Source of the DNA: Luteitalea sp.
GTDB lineage: Bacteria; Acidobacteriota; Vicinamibacteria; Vicinamibacterales; Vicinamibacteraceae
Direction: 5' to 3'
NCBI GenBank assembly: GCA_009377495.1
Contig: WHTZ01000048.1
Span: 1 to 48,384 of the forward strand
Length of the DNA: 48,384 bases
Each line of letters starts with the position of its first letter. Position 1 is the stretch's first letter. A model generated the notes under the pieces. That model was not told where the DNA came from. It did not search any database and worked only from the letters and a program-made list of their open reading frames with translations. A program made the position numbers and the translations under genes. Shown here in pieces: positions 8,498 through 20,933 of this stretch.

Positions 8498-9561
8498 TGC
8501 GATCTTCCCCTCGCTTCCACGGCCACCTCGCGAATCGAGGCGTCGCGGCCGACGACCCAGGCGCGGTCGTGCAGGTTGAACGTCGTGCGCACCTGTGACG
8601 GTCTGAGCAGCACGATGGTGCCCAGCGGCGGTGGCGTGCCGGGCCATTCGAAGACCGTGTGCTCCTCACTGATCGAGACGGCGACACGTCCCTCCTCTAT
8701 GGTCAGCGGCAGGCCGTACTCGCAACCCAGCGTCTTTCGGCCGGCGTCGACCACAGCGCGGCAGCCGGAGCGACTGATCACGGTTGCCGCGACGGCCACC
8801 GCGCAGCGAAACGGAAGATGCAAGCCCTCCAGGTCCGGCTCCATCAAAGCGTAGGTTCCTGCCTGTATCTCTGTGATGGTGGGATCCGCCACCGCCTCGA
8901 GGAGCGTCGACGTACCTGCCCCTGAGACGACATCAACGCCGTAGCCCGCGACAGCCAAGAGCCGACAGACCTCGGCGAGTGTCCGGAAGACGCTTTTGGC
9001 CTTCTCGTGTCGATCCGGGAGCGAGGCGCGCAACCGGCCCTCGTACCCCATGATCCCCGCCAGCCGGAGTGCCGGCATCCTTTCCACCGCGGCAGCCGCC
9101 TCCAGCAGTTGCCGTTCCCCGGTCAGGCCGCAGCGTCTCAAACCGACATCGACGTCGACCAGTACGTCCAGGTGCACCGAGAACGCTTGTGCTGCTGCAG
9201 AGAGCGCATCGATTTGTGCCAGGTCATCGACGGCGACGGTGACGCGGGCGCGCCGTGCCAGCGCCGCGATCCGTTGCACCTTGTCCGTCGACGCGACCTC
9301 GTTGGCGAGAAGGAGGTCGGTGATTCCGGCATCCGCCATCACCTCCATCTCGCCAACCGTGGCGCACGTCACGCCGATCACGGCTTCGGCAAGCTGCCGC
9401 CGGGCGAGAGCCGGTGTTCGATGCGTCTTCACATGGGGACGCAGTGTCTTGGCCGTGCCCCGCAGGAGCGCGCTCGCCGCCGCGATGTTGGCTTCGAAGA
9501 TCTCCTCGTCCACGAGCAGCGCTGGCGTCGGGAGATCAGCCGCCATCACGCGACGGATCAT
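8494..9561 (-). CDS. D-threonine aldolase / D-serine dehydratase-like PLP protein
   Basis: A 355-residue fold-type III PLP enzyme with an alanine-racemase-like N-terminal barrel. The PLP lysine is Lys45 in LRPHVKTHRTP, and SGAGTSTLL is a phosphate-binding loop. The C-terminal domain is the D-serine-dehydratase-like type, ending in FNLHDRAWVVG. Active members bind a divalent metal with a His-x-Cys or His-x-Asp pair a few residues before that segment. Here those positions read Gln323-Val-Arg325 in RPSQVRTTFNLHD, so the metal pair appears lost. The protein may therefore catalyse a different reaction, or be a metal-independent racemase or aldolase. The ATG at 9561 overlaps the kinase stop as ATGA. 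Confidence 0.82.
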   Translation of the reverse strand: MIRRVMAADLPTPALLVDEEIFEANIAAASALLRGTAKTLRPHVKTHRTPALARRQLAEAVIGVTCATVGEMEVMADAGITDLLLANEVASTDKVQRIAALARRARVTVAVDDLAQIDALSAAAQAFSVHLDVLVDVDVGLRRCGLTGERQLLEAAAAVERMPALRLAGIMGYEGRLRASLPDRHEKAKSVFRTLAEVCRLLAVAGYGVDVVSGAGTSTLLEAVADPTITEIQAGTYALMEPDLEGLHLPFRCAVAVAATVISRSGCRAVVDAGRKTLGCEYGLPLTIEEGRVAVSISEEHTVFEWPGTPPPLGTIVLLRPSQVRTTFNLHDRAWVVGRDASIREVAVEARGRSQ

Positions 9562-11048
9562 GAGGTGCTCGTCGTTGCGCTGACGAGCAACTCGACAAGC
9601 GACGAGTAGCGGTCCAAGCGACGGCGGTGGAGCTCGCACCGCTCCGCGCTCGGCTCATACCGCCGGATGACTCTCGTCAGTGTCTCGCACAGGCCGCTTG
9701 CCGAGCCATGCGGCGTGACGGCGTCCATGGCCAGAAGCGCTGCGCCGAACGCCCCCGGCTCGTCCTGTGCGACGATCTCGACCGGAATGCCAGTGAGGTC
9801 GGCTTTGAGCTGCATCCACCAGGCCGAGCGACTTCCCCCGCCGGTCGCGCGCAGCACGCGGATCGGCACCCCTCCGTCCCGCAGCCTTCTCGTCATAATC
9901 GTCAGCTCATAGCCGACAGCTTCGAGAAAAGCCTGCAGAACGTCGATCGGCTGGGTGCCCAACGTCAAACCGATGAGGGCCCCTCGCGATTCCCGTGGAT
10001 CTCTCCAGATCGCCAAGGCCCCCGAGAGGTGCGGTACCGCAAGCAAGGCTCCCGGCCCCGGACCGTTTCCAGCAAGACGCGCTTGAGCCGCGTCGAGCGG
10101 AAGCTTGACGAGATTGCTTGCCCATTCCGCAACCGCCGTGCCATTCGGGCTTTGCGCGATTGCGGCGAAGCCGTCACCGTCTGGATGAGGAATCATCGAG
10201 AAGCGGGCTTCCGCGAGGACGTGGCTGCTGGCCTCCCCCTCGATCGGCGCCACCACGACCTCCCAACTGCCGCAGGCGAGTCCCGCCGCGTTGGGTCCGG
10301 AGACGCCGCCGCCAAGAGCGGAGCACGACGCGTCATAGCCGCCGACGCAGACCGCGGCACCGACCGGCAGGCCTGTGCTCTCGGCGGTCGAAGCGGTGAT
10401 CTCGCCGACGACGGTTCTCCACGGCAGGATTTCCGGCAGCAACCCCTCATGCAGATCGAACTGCTCGAGCCGTTGGGTCGACCAGCCGCCCGTGGTGATG
10501 TCGAATACGGCCCATTTCGAGGCCAGGCTCCTGTCAACGACGGCGCGGCCAGCCAGTCGGAGCGTCAGAAATTCGTGCCACCCGACCAGGCGATTGGCCC
10601 CTTCCATTGCCGCCGGATTGTGCTTCTTCAGCCAAAGGTACCGGTTCACCGGGTCCATCCGCTCGGGGACGTGCCCGCAGGCATGATGCCAGTCCAGAGC
10701 CGATTGGCAACGGAGCGTTTCCGCCGCGATCGCGCTGCCACGGATGTCGCCGGACAGAATCGAGCCCGCGAGAGGTCGGCCGCTCGCATCGATGGGGAAG
10801 ACCTCGTCTCCGGATGCCGAAACCGCCAAGGCCTCGATTGGATCGGCCCGCACCTGGGCCATCTCAGCCAAGGATCGCAAAGCGTACAGGGTGACGTTCC
10901 ACACTTGCTGCGGATCCAGCTCTTGCCATCCTGGCTTCGAACGTCGAACATCGACGGGAACGCGAGCCGATCCCAGAAGATGTCCGTCTTCCCGATAGAC
11001 GCAGGCCTTCAACGCGCTGGTCCCGACGTCGATACCGAGGAAGCTCAT
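9558..11048 (-). CDS. FGGY-family carbohydrate kinase
   Basis: A 496-residue sugar or polyol kinase of the FGGY family, typically xylulokinase- or gluconate-kinase-like. GIDVGTSALKACVY is the N-terminal phosphate loop. GGYDASCSALGGG contains the catalytic base aspartate. ATGGGSRSAWWMQLKADLTG is the C-terminal adenosine-binding loop, and PGAFGAALLA closes the domain. The full family length is kept. It lies 11 bases after the YhfZ-like regulator and overlaps the PLP gene, so it is the first enzyme of the operon. The substrate cannot be told, but a phosphorylated polyol or hydroxy acid feeding the SDR and aldolase-like enzymes is plausible. Confidence 0.9.
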   Translation of the reverse strand: MSFLGIDVGTSALKACVYREDGHLLGSARVPVDVRRSKPGWQELDPQQVWNVTLYALRSLAEMAQVRADPIEALAVSASGDEVFPIDASGRPLAGSILSGDIRGSAIAAETLRCQSALDWHHACGHVPERMDPVNRYLWLKKHNPAAMEGANRLVGWHEFLTLRLAGRAVVDRSLASKWAVFDITTGGWSTQRLEQFDLHEGLLPEILPWRTVVGEITASTAESTGLPVGAAVCVGGYDASCSALGGGVSGPNAAGLACGSWEVVVAPIEGEASSHVLAEARFSMIPHPDGDGFAAIAQSPNGTAVAEWASNLVKLPLDAAQARLAGNGPGPGALLAVPHLSGALAIWRDPRESRGALIGLTLGTQPIDVLQAFLEAVGYELTIMTRRLRDGGVPIRVLRATGGGSRSAWWMQLKADLTGIPVEIVAQDEPGAFGAALLAMDAVTPHGSASGLCETLTRVIRRYEPSAERCELHRRRLDRYSSLVELLVSATTSTS

Positions 11049-11059
11049 ACCGTCGCTCG

Positions 11060-11995
11060 TCAGTATTCCGGAACAATCCGTCCGGCCACGACGTCGGCTT
11101 GAATCTCTTGCAACATCGCCAGTGTCAGATTCCCGATGACCGTCTTTGTCGACGTATCAGCCGACCGCACGACGAGCGCCGTCCGGAGGTCGGCGCCGGC
11201 GAGCCTGCTGAGGACGCTTCCTGAGAGAGGGCGGTCGCGAATACGGGCCGGTCTCCGCTCGGTCATCTCGTCAACGCTCCAGACGGCGCAGTCGGCGCGG
11301 CCCTGCTCGATGAACGTCGACAACTGCATGTACGGCACCGAGACGAACTGCACTGGCCGCTTCGCGAACTCCATTTCCGATATCTTTTGCTGGTCAACCG
11401 AGCTTGGGTCGACGGCCACACGGAGCAGTCTGCCCGGTGACGACACCTCGCTTTCCAGGACAACGTGTTTGCTGACGAACGTTCCCTCAGCCAGCTCGAC
11501 GGCGATCTCTTCTTCCGCGCTGCAGAGCTCGTGCGCCGCAAACGAGGACATCGCAGCGACGTGACATCGGCCCTGCCGCAGTGCCTGCATTCGCTTCCGG
11601 GATCCTCGGATGAAGATCGAGAACGTCTCGATCTTGCTGGCGAGGACCTCCGAGCGGATGGCCGTCGCCAACCCTTCGATGCGCCGGCTGGTCGGCAAGG
11701 GAAACGCGACGACCATCGGTAGGTCCTCTACGACCGACCATAAGTGACCGAGTGACCGCCACCGCAGAAACGTGCCCATGCGGCCGTGCCTCTCAACGGC
11801 GATGGCGGCAGCCTCTTCCAACCGCGTGAGGGCAGCCTGAACGGACCCGATGCTGGCGCCTAGGCTGCCAGCTAGCTCGCGCACCGTCGGCAGACGCTCG
11901 TCGGTCGGCAAAGCCATGAGCATGCGCCCCAGGTCTCGCTGGATTTGTTCGCCGGAGAGTCGTTGCGTGCGCTTTGATGGAGCGATCTCGGTCAA
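11060..11995 (-). CDS. YhfZ-like GntR-type transcriptional regulator
   Basis: A 311-residue regulator. Residues about 20-75 are a GntR-like winged helix (RLPTVRELAGSLGASIGSVQ). The rest is a periplasmic-binding-protein-like sensor, with LPTSRRIEGLATAI, FIRGSRKRMQALRQGRCHVA and CAVWSVDE. This layout matches my memory of the E. coli YhfZ family, but no search was made. No strong ribosome site is seen, and the TTG at 11995 is the only start in the open frame near the operator. A palindrome TGTTCATGAACA lies 22 bases upstream and recurs before the ABC importer. That makes this protein the best candidate to control the whole minus-strand block, including itself. Confidence 0.72.
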   Translation of the reverse strand: MTEIAPSKRTQRLSGEQIQRDLGRMLMALPTDERLPTVRELAGSLGASIGSVQAALTRLEEAAAIAVERHGRMGTFLRWRSLGHLWSVVEDLPMVVAFPLPTSRRIEGLATAIRSEVLASKIETFSIFIRGSRKRMQALRQGRCHVAAMSSFAAHELCSAEEEIAVELAEGTFVSKHVVLESEVSSPGRLLRVAVDPSSVDQQKISEMEFAKRPVQFVSVPYMQLSTFIEQGRADCAVWSVDEMTERRPARIRDRPLSGSVLSRLAGADLRTALVVRSADTSTKTVIGNLTLAMLQEIQADVVAGRIVPEY

Positions 11996-12016
11996 GGGGC
12001 TAGCGTAAATGTACTA

Positions 12017-12028
12017 TGTTCATGAACA
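12017..12028. promoter_or_regulatory. Operator palindrome upstream of the YhfZ-like regulator
   Basis: TGTTCATGAACA is a perfect 12-bp palindrome and is identical to the one at 6807-6818. It lies in the 75-base gap between the AraC-type gene and the YhfZ-like regulator. The surrounding stretch is markedly AT-rich compared with the genes. No convincing -35/-10 pair was settled on here. Confidence 0.65.
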
Positions 12029-12070
12029 ATGATGGAAAACTATATTCACAACCTGCGATCACGTCAATTG

Positions 12071-13087
12071 CTACCCCCATCGACCCGGGTCGGGCTGCAA
12101 GACCGCCCGGGCTCGTCGGTACTGCAACGGCGTCGTGCGCACGAGCTTGCGGAATACTGCGCCGAAGTGGCTTTGATCACAGAAGCCCACTTCTCGGCTC
12201 ACCTCGGCAATCGATTTGTCCGTCGACACGAGTAAGGCCTGTCCTTTGGCAATCCGAAAGCGGTTCAAGAACGCCGCGAACGATTCGGCTGTCACCTGCC
12301 TGAAGAATCGTGTGAAATGTGACCGGCTCATGTTGAGCCGCGCGGCGGCGTCGGCCACACTGATCCGCTCGCCGTAATTCCGGTCGATATAGTCGAACAA
12401 GGGACGCAACCGCTCGATGTTCCGGTGCCTGCGGTCGAGCGCTTCGTCTCCTCTCCAGTAAGAGGCGTAGTGCTTCGCGAGCAACGCCAGGATCATCTTG
12501 AGGCACGTCTTGACGATGAGACGGCTTTCAGGGGCCGTGGCGGAGAGCTCCGCGTGCGCCTGCCGAATCAGGCGCAGCACTTCCCCCGGCAGCCCACTCT
12601 CCGCCGGGACCACATGCGGAAAGCCGGAGCTCTGAGCCAGAAACGGATACAGGTATTCCACGTCCTGATTCGCCTCTTCGCCAGCGCGAATCAGCTCGGG
12701 GAGGAAATAGACGGCGATAGCTTTGGCACGCACCGATCCACTGTGAACCGGTCGATGGTACAGCGTGCTCCCCATGACGAAGAGGTCCCCTTCGCCGACA
12801 CGCACCGAGTGGTCCTGCACCTGAAATGCGATCTCGCCGGAGTAGCCGTAGAGCAACTCGAAGTAGTCGTGACGGTTCAGGCGGATTGGGTGCCGCTGAT
12901 CGAATACCAGGTGGACGACGTCGATCGGGAAGTGCCGCTCGAACGGCCAGAAATGAATACCCTCCGCATTGATCTGCGGCTCGATGATGGCACAAGCGTC
13001 TTGCCAGACGCCGCGCGCTGGTTGGGACGCCCGGAACGGCCGATGGGACGGCGTGTTGATCGTCGCCCCGGCACGGCTCGAGCTCAT
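12071..13087 (-). CDS. AraC-family transcriptional regulator
   Basis: A 338-residue regulator. Residues about 60-170 form a cupin-type sensor (DYFELLYGYSGEIAFQ, VGEGDLFVMG). Residues about 220-325 form the two-helix-turn-helix AraC domain, with ISVADAAARLNMSRSHFTRFF and IAEVSREVGFCDQSHFGAVF. The ATG at 13087 has AGGAG four bases before it and is preferred to the upstream start. It is divergent from the glycan-related gene at 13262 and sits upstream of the YhfZ-like operon, so it could control either. A carbohydrate effector is likely from the family, but nothing in the sequence fixes it. Confidence 0.88.
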   Translation of the reverse strand: MSSSRAGATINTPSHRPFRASQPARGVWQDACAIIEPQINAEGIHFWPFERHFPIDVVHLVFDQRHPIRLNRHDYFELLYGYSGEIAFQVQDHSVRVGEGDLFVMGSTLYHRPVHSGSVRAKAIAVYFLPELIRAGEEANQDVEYLYPFLAQSSGFPHVVPAESGLPGEVLRLIRQAHAELSATAPESRLIVKTCLKMILALLAKHYASYWRGDEALDRRHRNIERLRPLFDYIDRNYGERISVADAAARLNMSRSHFTRFFRQVTAESFAAFLNRFRIAKGQALLVSTDKSIAEVSREVGFCDQSHFGAVFRKLVRTTPLQYRRARAVLQPDPGRWG

Positions 13088-13261
13088 GGGGCTCCTGCGT
13101 GTCGCCAAGGTCTTCGAACGTTGACGTTACCCGGTTGAGACATCATACCCCCGACGGGGCTCTGGGCGCACGTCACGATGGTGAGGGGGGAGCCTTTCAA
13201 AACAAAAAATCATCCAATCTTCATAGCGGCTTTGTGCCAATTTTCGGTAGTGTGAACCTAC

Positions 13262-14995
13262 ATGGCGAAGCCATCTGACTGCTCGCGAAGGGCTTTTCTC
13301 ACGGGAGCAGCCGCCACGGCCGTGATCGCTGGGGGACGTGGGGCGGCTGGAAGAGAGGGGAGGGACGCTGGAAGAGGGAGCGTGGATTCTGAAAAGCCTA
13401 CCCTTGCGACCGAGATCGTCCGAGGGCATGATGCGGGCGTCGAGGAGCTGCTCGAGCGGCAGGTGACGGACCCTGAGAGCCCGTGGCGCGGGGCGTCGCC
13501 GGATGAGTTCGGCCTCTACTGGCCGCACAGCGCGGCAGGCGTGCTGGATGCGTTTACGGCAGCGTTGCTGACCCCGGCGTCCAAGTTTTACAAGTCGAAC
13601 GTGTTGGCCGAGCGCATGCGGCTGGCCGCCGGATTCCTTGGCCGCGAGCAAAGCGAGCAGGGATACGTCACGCTGCCGACCGCCAACGTCAACTCACCTC
13701 CCGACACCGGGTTCGTCGTTCGCAACGTGGCAACGGCGACGCTGCTGGCCAGGCGGCACGGCGAACGCGACCTGGAAAAGCTGACCGCGTCCTTTCTGCG
13801 GCGCGCGGGCAAGGGCCTGGCGGTGGGCGGCGTGCATACGCCAAACCACCGTTGGGTGGTATCCGCTGCGTTGGCGCAGATTCACGAGCTCTATCCTGAT
13901 CCCGCACTCGTGGGTCGCATCGACCAATGGCTAGCCGAGGGAATCGACATTACCAAGGATGGGTTCTACAGCGAGCGCAGCACGCTGGGCTACGGGCCCA
14001 CGTGCAACAACGCGCTGATTGCCGTGGCGAGCAAGCTCGAGCGCCCGGAGCTGCTTCAGCCGGTCCGCGACAATCTCGACGCCACGATCTATCTGATCCA
14101 TCCGGGAGACGAGGTTGTCACAGAGATATCTCGACGGCAGGACGCCGACAGTCGGGCCGGGCGAGGTTTGTCTCGCTACTGGTTCGCGTCACGCTACCTG
14201 GCTGCTCACGATGGCAACGGACGCTACGCGGCGCTGGCGGACCTCGGCACCGGGACGCCAAGCCTCTCGGATGTCATGGAATATCCAGAGCTCCTGCAGG
14301 AAGGGCCCGCGCGTGTCCCCCTGCCCGATACCTATGAGCGCCAGTTCGAGAGCGTCGGTTTGACACGAGTCCGTCGAGGAGAGACGAGCGCAAACGTGCT
14401 CTTGGGAAACAGCCGCTTCTTCTCGGTTCGCCGTGGCGAGGCGGTCATCAACGCGGTGCGGCTGGCGACCGCCTTCTTCGGCAAGGGCCAGTTCGTTCCT
14501 GACACGATGGAAAAGACGCGGGACGGGTACCACCTGCGCCAGCGGGCCGTCGAAGGCCCCTATTATCAGCCCTTCGAGCCGCCGCGTCGCATTGGCGCGA
14601 GCGTTGAAGCTTGGTACGGTGCGCGAGAAGAACGGCCGAAAAGCGAAGTCTCCTACCTGGAGCAGTCAGCTATCGTCACTGAGTTGCCGAGCGGGTTCCG
14701 TCTCCAGCTTCGCTCCACCGGTCCCACGAAGATGCCTGTGTCGGTCGAGATCAATTTCCGCGAGGGCGGTACGCTCGACGGTGTCAGGGCGTCCTCTCGG
14801 GCTGCCGATACCTGGTTGCTCGCGGAGGGCGGGGGAACGTACCAGCTCGGGAACACGCGGATTCGCCTCGGCCCAGGCGCGCACCCGCACGAGTATACGC
14901 AGGTTCGCGACACAGAGCCCAAGTTGTCCGGACCAAGCGTGTACGTCACCGGCTACACGCCGTTCGTCCACACGATCGAGTTCCATTGGAGTTAG
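13262..14995 (+). CDS. Tat-exported toroid-type protein, possibly a polysaccharide-active enzyme
   Basis: A 577-residue exported protein. A twin-arginine signal (CSRRAFLTGAAATAVIAGG) opens the chain. The middle (about residues 60-330) is rich in helix pairs such as GFVVRNVATATLLARRHGE and GVHTPNHRWVVSAALAQI, which suggests an alpha/alpha toroid. The last 200 residues look like a beta-sandwich ending IEFHWS. This two-part plan resembles heparinase II/III-type lyases, but I do not recognise the family, and no catalytic residue can be named. It is followed at once by the DUF1549/DUF1553 gene, whose ribosome site overlaps its end, so the two are probably one operon with the DUF1501 and TPR genes. 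Confidence 0.6.
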   Translation: MAKPSDCSRRAFLTGAAATAVIAGGRGAAGREGRDAGRGSVDSEKPTLATEIVRGHDAGVEELLERQVTDPESPWRGASPDEFGLYWPHSAAGVLDAFTAALLTPASKFYKSNVLAERMRLAAGFLGREQSEQGYVTLPTANVNSPPDTGFVVRNVATATLLARRHGERDLEKLTASFLRRAGKGLAVGGVHTPNHRWVVSAALAQIHELYPDPALVGRIDQWLAEGIDITKDGFYSERSTLGYGPTCNNALIAVASKLERPELLQPVRDNLDATIYLIHPGDEVVTEISRRQDADSRAGRGLSRYWFASRYLAAHDGNGRYAALADLGTGTPSLSDVMEYPELLQEGPARVPLPDTYERQFESVGLTRVRRGETSANVLLGNSRFFSVRRGEAVINAVRLATAFFGKGQFVPDTMEKTRDGYHLRQRAVEGPYYQPFEPPRRIGASVEAWYGAREERPKSEVSYLEQSAIVTELPSGFRLQLRSTGPTKMPVSVEINFREGGTLDGVRASSRAADTWLLAEGGGTYQLGNTRIRLGPGAHPHEYTQVRDTEPKLSGPSVYVTGYTPFVHTIEFHWS

Positions 14996-15000
14996 CGCGC

Positions 15001-17644
<2,644 letters not shown>

Positions 17645-17655
<11 letters not shown>

Positions 17656-19036
17656 GAGTTGCGGCTGTGCCACGAATGACAGGTTGTCACGGCGACAGGC
17701 CATTCGCTCGTTGGTGGGCAGCTCTCTGATCCTGCCGGGTATTGTCGCTGAGCTACTGGCCGCCGAAGAACAGAGGAAGACGTCACCGGATCCCTTGGCA
17801 GCGAAAAGCCCGCACTTTCGAGGCACGGCCAAGCGAGTGATCTTCATTGTCCTTCCGGGCGGCTTCTCGCACGTCGATTCGTTCGATCCGAAGCCGAAGC
17901 TCATTGAGTATGCGAGTAGTGGGAAGACCGCCTTCGACGACCGGACGTTGTTGGGCACCATCTGGCCGTACAAGCCGTATGGCCAGGCCGGCATCGAGAT
18001 GACCGATCTCTTTCCGAACATCGCGGCCTGCGCGGATGATCTGCGCCTGATTCGCTCGATGCACGGAGATCACAACGATCACGTCCAGGCTACCTTGGGC
18101 ATCCATACGGGCTCGGTGACCTTCAAGCGGCCGAGCATTGGCTCCTGGGTCACGTATGGCTTGGGGACGGAGAACGCGAACCTGCCGGCCTTTGTCGTGC
18201 TGGCGCCGCAGATACCGTACGGCGGCAGCCAGGTCTGGTCGTCCGACTTTCTGCCCGGGGCGTACTCCGCGACGAGAGTAGCCAGCGGCCCCGAGCCGGT
18301 GCCCAATCTCGCCCCTCGGTCTTCGATCCAGAAGCTGGAGCTGGGCCTGCTGGAGCGATTCAATCGACGGCATGCCGCGGCGAATCCCGGGAATCCAGCG
18401 CTCGAGGCGCGGATCCGATCGTTCGAGACAGCGTTCCGCATGCAGATGGCCATGCCGGATATCTTCGACATATCACGAGAAAGCGATGCCACGCTGAGGC
18501 TATACGGCCTCGCGCGCGGCGCGACAGAAGGCTTCGGCTGGCAGTGCCTCATGGCCCGGCGCATGATCGAGCGGGGCGTGCGGTTTGTCGAGCTGATGGA
18601 TGTGGGCTCGAGCGAGAACTGGGACGCGCACGGCGACATGGAGACGCACAAGCCGCTGGCCGTGAACGTCGATCAAGCGGTCGCCGGACTGCTCACCGAC
18701 TTGAAGTTCCGAGGTCTGCTCCAGGAAACGCTCGTCGTCTTCACGACGGAGTTCGGCAGATCGCCGTTTGCCGAAGGTACGTCGGGGCGGAGTCACTATG
18801 AGAAGGCGTATTCGTCCTGGCTCGCCGGCGGCGGTGTGAAGCCGGGAATCGTCTATGGCAAGACCGACGAGTTGGGCGGCAGCATCGAAGAGAACGGAGT
18901 CCACGTGCATGACTTCCATGCCACGATTCTTCATTGCTTGGGACTGGATCACACGAAGCTGACCTACCGGCATGCCGGACGAGATTTCCGGCTGACCGAT
19001 GTGCATGGCCGAGTTGTCGAAGAAATCCTGGCATGA
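17645..19036 (+). CDS. DUF1501 family exported protein
   Basis: A 463-residue member of DUF1501, which resembles the alkaline-phosphatase/sulfatase superfamily. LSRRQAIRSLVGSSLILPGI near the N-terminus looks like a Tat signal. GFSHVDSFDPKPKL, then MHGDHNDHVQATLGIHTG, and FTTEFGRSPFAEGTSGRSHY and HVHDFHATILHCLGLDH carry conserved Asp and His residues of the family. It is translationally coupled to the DUF1549/DUF1553 gene, its regular partner. The TPR gene begins seven bases after its stop. The substrate is unknown. A role in handling sulfated or other polymers is suggested only by neighbourhood. Confidence 0.85.
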
Positions 19037-19042
19037 GGAACA

Positions 19043-20911
19043 ATGTGCGTCAGCCCGAAGGCGCGAAGGACGAGAGCGCTTCTAGTCTTAATTGGCTGGT
19101 GTCTTTGGGCTCAGGCGGGAGCTGCCGAAGATCCCGAGGCCGAGATTCGCGATCTCTTCCTGAGCGTGCAGCGTTCGCTCGGCGCCGGAGAGCTGGAAAA
19201 GGCAGAAAGCGACTCGCGACGTATCCTGGGCCTCGCGCTCGAGCAACTGGGCGCGCTCAACACGGCCCTCGGCGACTTTGCCGAAGCCGAGCGGGCGTAT
19301 CTCGAAGCCTGCCGGATGTATCCGCTCAACCCGCAATCCTGTCTTGGCCTCTCCGCCGTCTCTCTGAGGAACCGCAAGTACGAGGCAGGGAAGGAATGGA
19401 CACGCCGCGTCCTGGAGCTGGACCCGCTCCACCATGAAGCCCGGCACGCCCTGGGCAGCCTCCACTTCATGGAGGGCGATCTCGCAAGCGCCGCCGATGA
19501 GCTCCGCACCGCTTACGCCCTGAGGCCTGAATATACAGCGGTGGCCTACACGTTGGGCCTCGTCTATCTCGAGCTGAAACGTCCGCAGGACGCTCAGGAC
19601 ATCTTCCAAGAGGTGCTGGAGAAGCGGGGAGATTCGGCTCCGCTGAGAGTGTTCTTTGGGAGGGCCTACCGAGAGACCAGCTATTTCGAGCTGGCCGCCC
19701 AGGAATTCCGAAAGGCGATCGATCTCGATTCCAACTGTCCGAAGGCCAATTACTATCTTGGCCTTACCCGTCTGCTACACCGCGGCTCTCGCGCCATACC
19801 GGAGGCAATTTCTCACTTCGAGGCTGAGCGCCGCATCAATCCGACTCACATCGCTGCTCGCCGGTTCCTGGAGGTGCTCGGCCGCGCGAACTACAACGAG
19901 GAAGCGCTCTCCACGCTTCTTGCTCGCTCAGCGGACGAGACGCTCATTCTAGCCGAGGACCCACTGGACGAAAAGACCCGTCACTCCTTCATCGACTTGA
20001 CCGGCACATATCGGACGACGATCGCCACCGCGTATCAGTATCTGGCACGGACCTATACGGCGCGCGAAGATCTCGCGTCAGCGGCCAGGTCTACGGCGAA
20101 GGGTATGCCCGCTGCTGCGAACGCCCTCGTCCCATCTTCCCAGCCGCAGTCCGGCTCGGTCAGGACATTGCGCGTGCTTGCGCGTCTGGCTCTGCAGGAG
20201 AAGGACACAGCCGCAGCCTGGAAACATGCTTCGCGGGCTCGCGAGCTCGCCCCTGCTTCCCCGGACGTCCTCGTTGACTTTGCCGATGTGAGCCTCGCCC
20301 ACGGGATGGTGGCCGATGCCGTGTTCGCGCTTCGCCTCCTGCGCTTGATGTACCAAGATCGGCCGGAATATCTATTCACGCTCGGCAGTGCCTTGGTTCG
20401 AGCAGGTGACTTCCCCGCGGCCATCGAGTCGCTGTCGCGCTACACGCAGTTACGACCCGAAGACCCGAGAGGTCACCTCATGCTTGGCATGGCGAAGTAT
20501 CTCGCGGGTGAGAATGACGAAGCCGCCCGTCACCTACGAATGGCGCTCGAGCTCCGATCGGTGCTACCCGACGCACATTTCTATCTTGCCCAGATCGGGT
20601 ATCGGCGTGGAGAAGACCATGAGGCGAGAGCACGACTGGAGGCGACGCTCGAGCAGGCAGGAGAGCATCCGCGGGCTCGCGTGGCTCTTGCGAAGATTCT
20701 CAGCCGAGAGGGCAGGCAGGAGGAGGCTCTGGACGAGCTGAGACGAGCCGTCAAGCTTCTTCCGCAGGACTCGGACGTTCATTTCCAGTTCAGCCGCATC
20801 TACAGTCAGCTCGGAGACCATGCGAAGGCTCGGCAGCACCTGGACCTATACTCCCGATACAAGCGTGAGGAAGCCATGGACCGGGATCAGGGACGCAAGA
20901 TTCAGTTCTGA
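19043..20911 (+). CDS. Exported tetratricopeptide-repeat protein
   Basis: A 622-residue protein with a signal peptide (ALLVLIGWCLWAQAGAAED) followed by TPR units through almost the whole chain. Clear units include ALGDFAEAERAYLEACRMYP, GDLASAADELRTAYALRPEY and QEEALDELRRAVKLLPQDS. A less regular stretch near residues 270-380 may break the superhelix into two arms. TGAGGA lies just before the ATG. It probably acts as a periplasmic scaffold for the exported proteins of the same operon. In related genomes such TPR proteins are often next to CRTAC1-type FG-GAP proteins, one of which is encoded nearby at 22591-24258. Confidence 0.85.
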   Translation: MCVSPKARRTRALLVLIGWCLWAQAGAAEDPEAEIRDLFLSVQRSLGAGELEKAESDSRRILGLALEQLGALNTALGDFAEAERAYLEACRMYPLNPQSCLGLSAVSLRNRKYEAGKEWTRRVLELDPLHHEARHALGSLHFMEGDLASAADELRTAYALRPEYTAVAYTLGLVYLELKRPQDAQDIFQEVLEKRGDSAPLRVFFGRAYRETSYFELAAQEFRKAIDLDSNCPKANYYLGLTRLLHRGSRAIPEAISHFEAERRINPTHIAARRFLEVLGRANYNEEALSTLLARSADETLILAEDPLDEKTRHSFIDLTGTYRTTIATAYQYLARTYTAREDLASAARSTAKGMPAAANALVPSSQPQSGSVRTLRVLARLALQEKDTAAAWKHASRARELAPASPDVLVDFADVSLAHGMVADAVFALRLLRLMYQDRPEYLFTLGSALVRAGDFPAAIESLSRYTQLRPEDPRGHLMLGMAKYLAGENDEAARHLRMALELRSVLPDAHFYLAQIGYRRGEDHEARARLEATLEQAGEHPRARVALAKILSREGRQEEALDELRRAVKLLPQDSDVHFQFSRIYSQLGDHAKARQHLDLYSRYKREEAMDRDQGRKIQF

Positions 20912-20933
20912 CAGAAAACTGGGAGGTAGAGGA

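Noticed and set aside
9627..11102. A 491-residue plus-strand frame opposite the FGGY kinase
   Set aside because: It is antisense to a kinase with all motifs intact, and no motif of its own was found.
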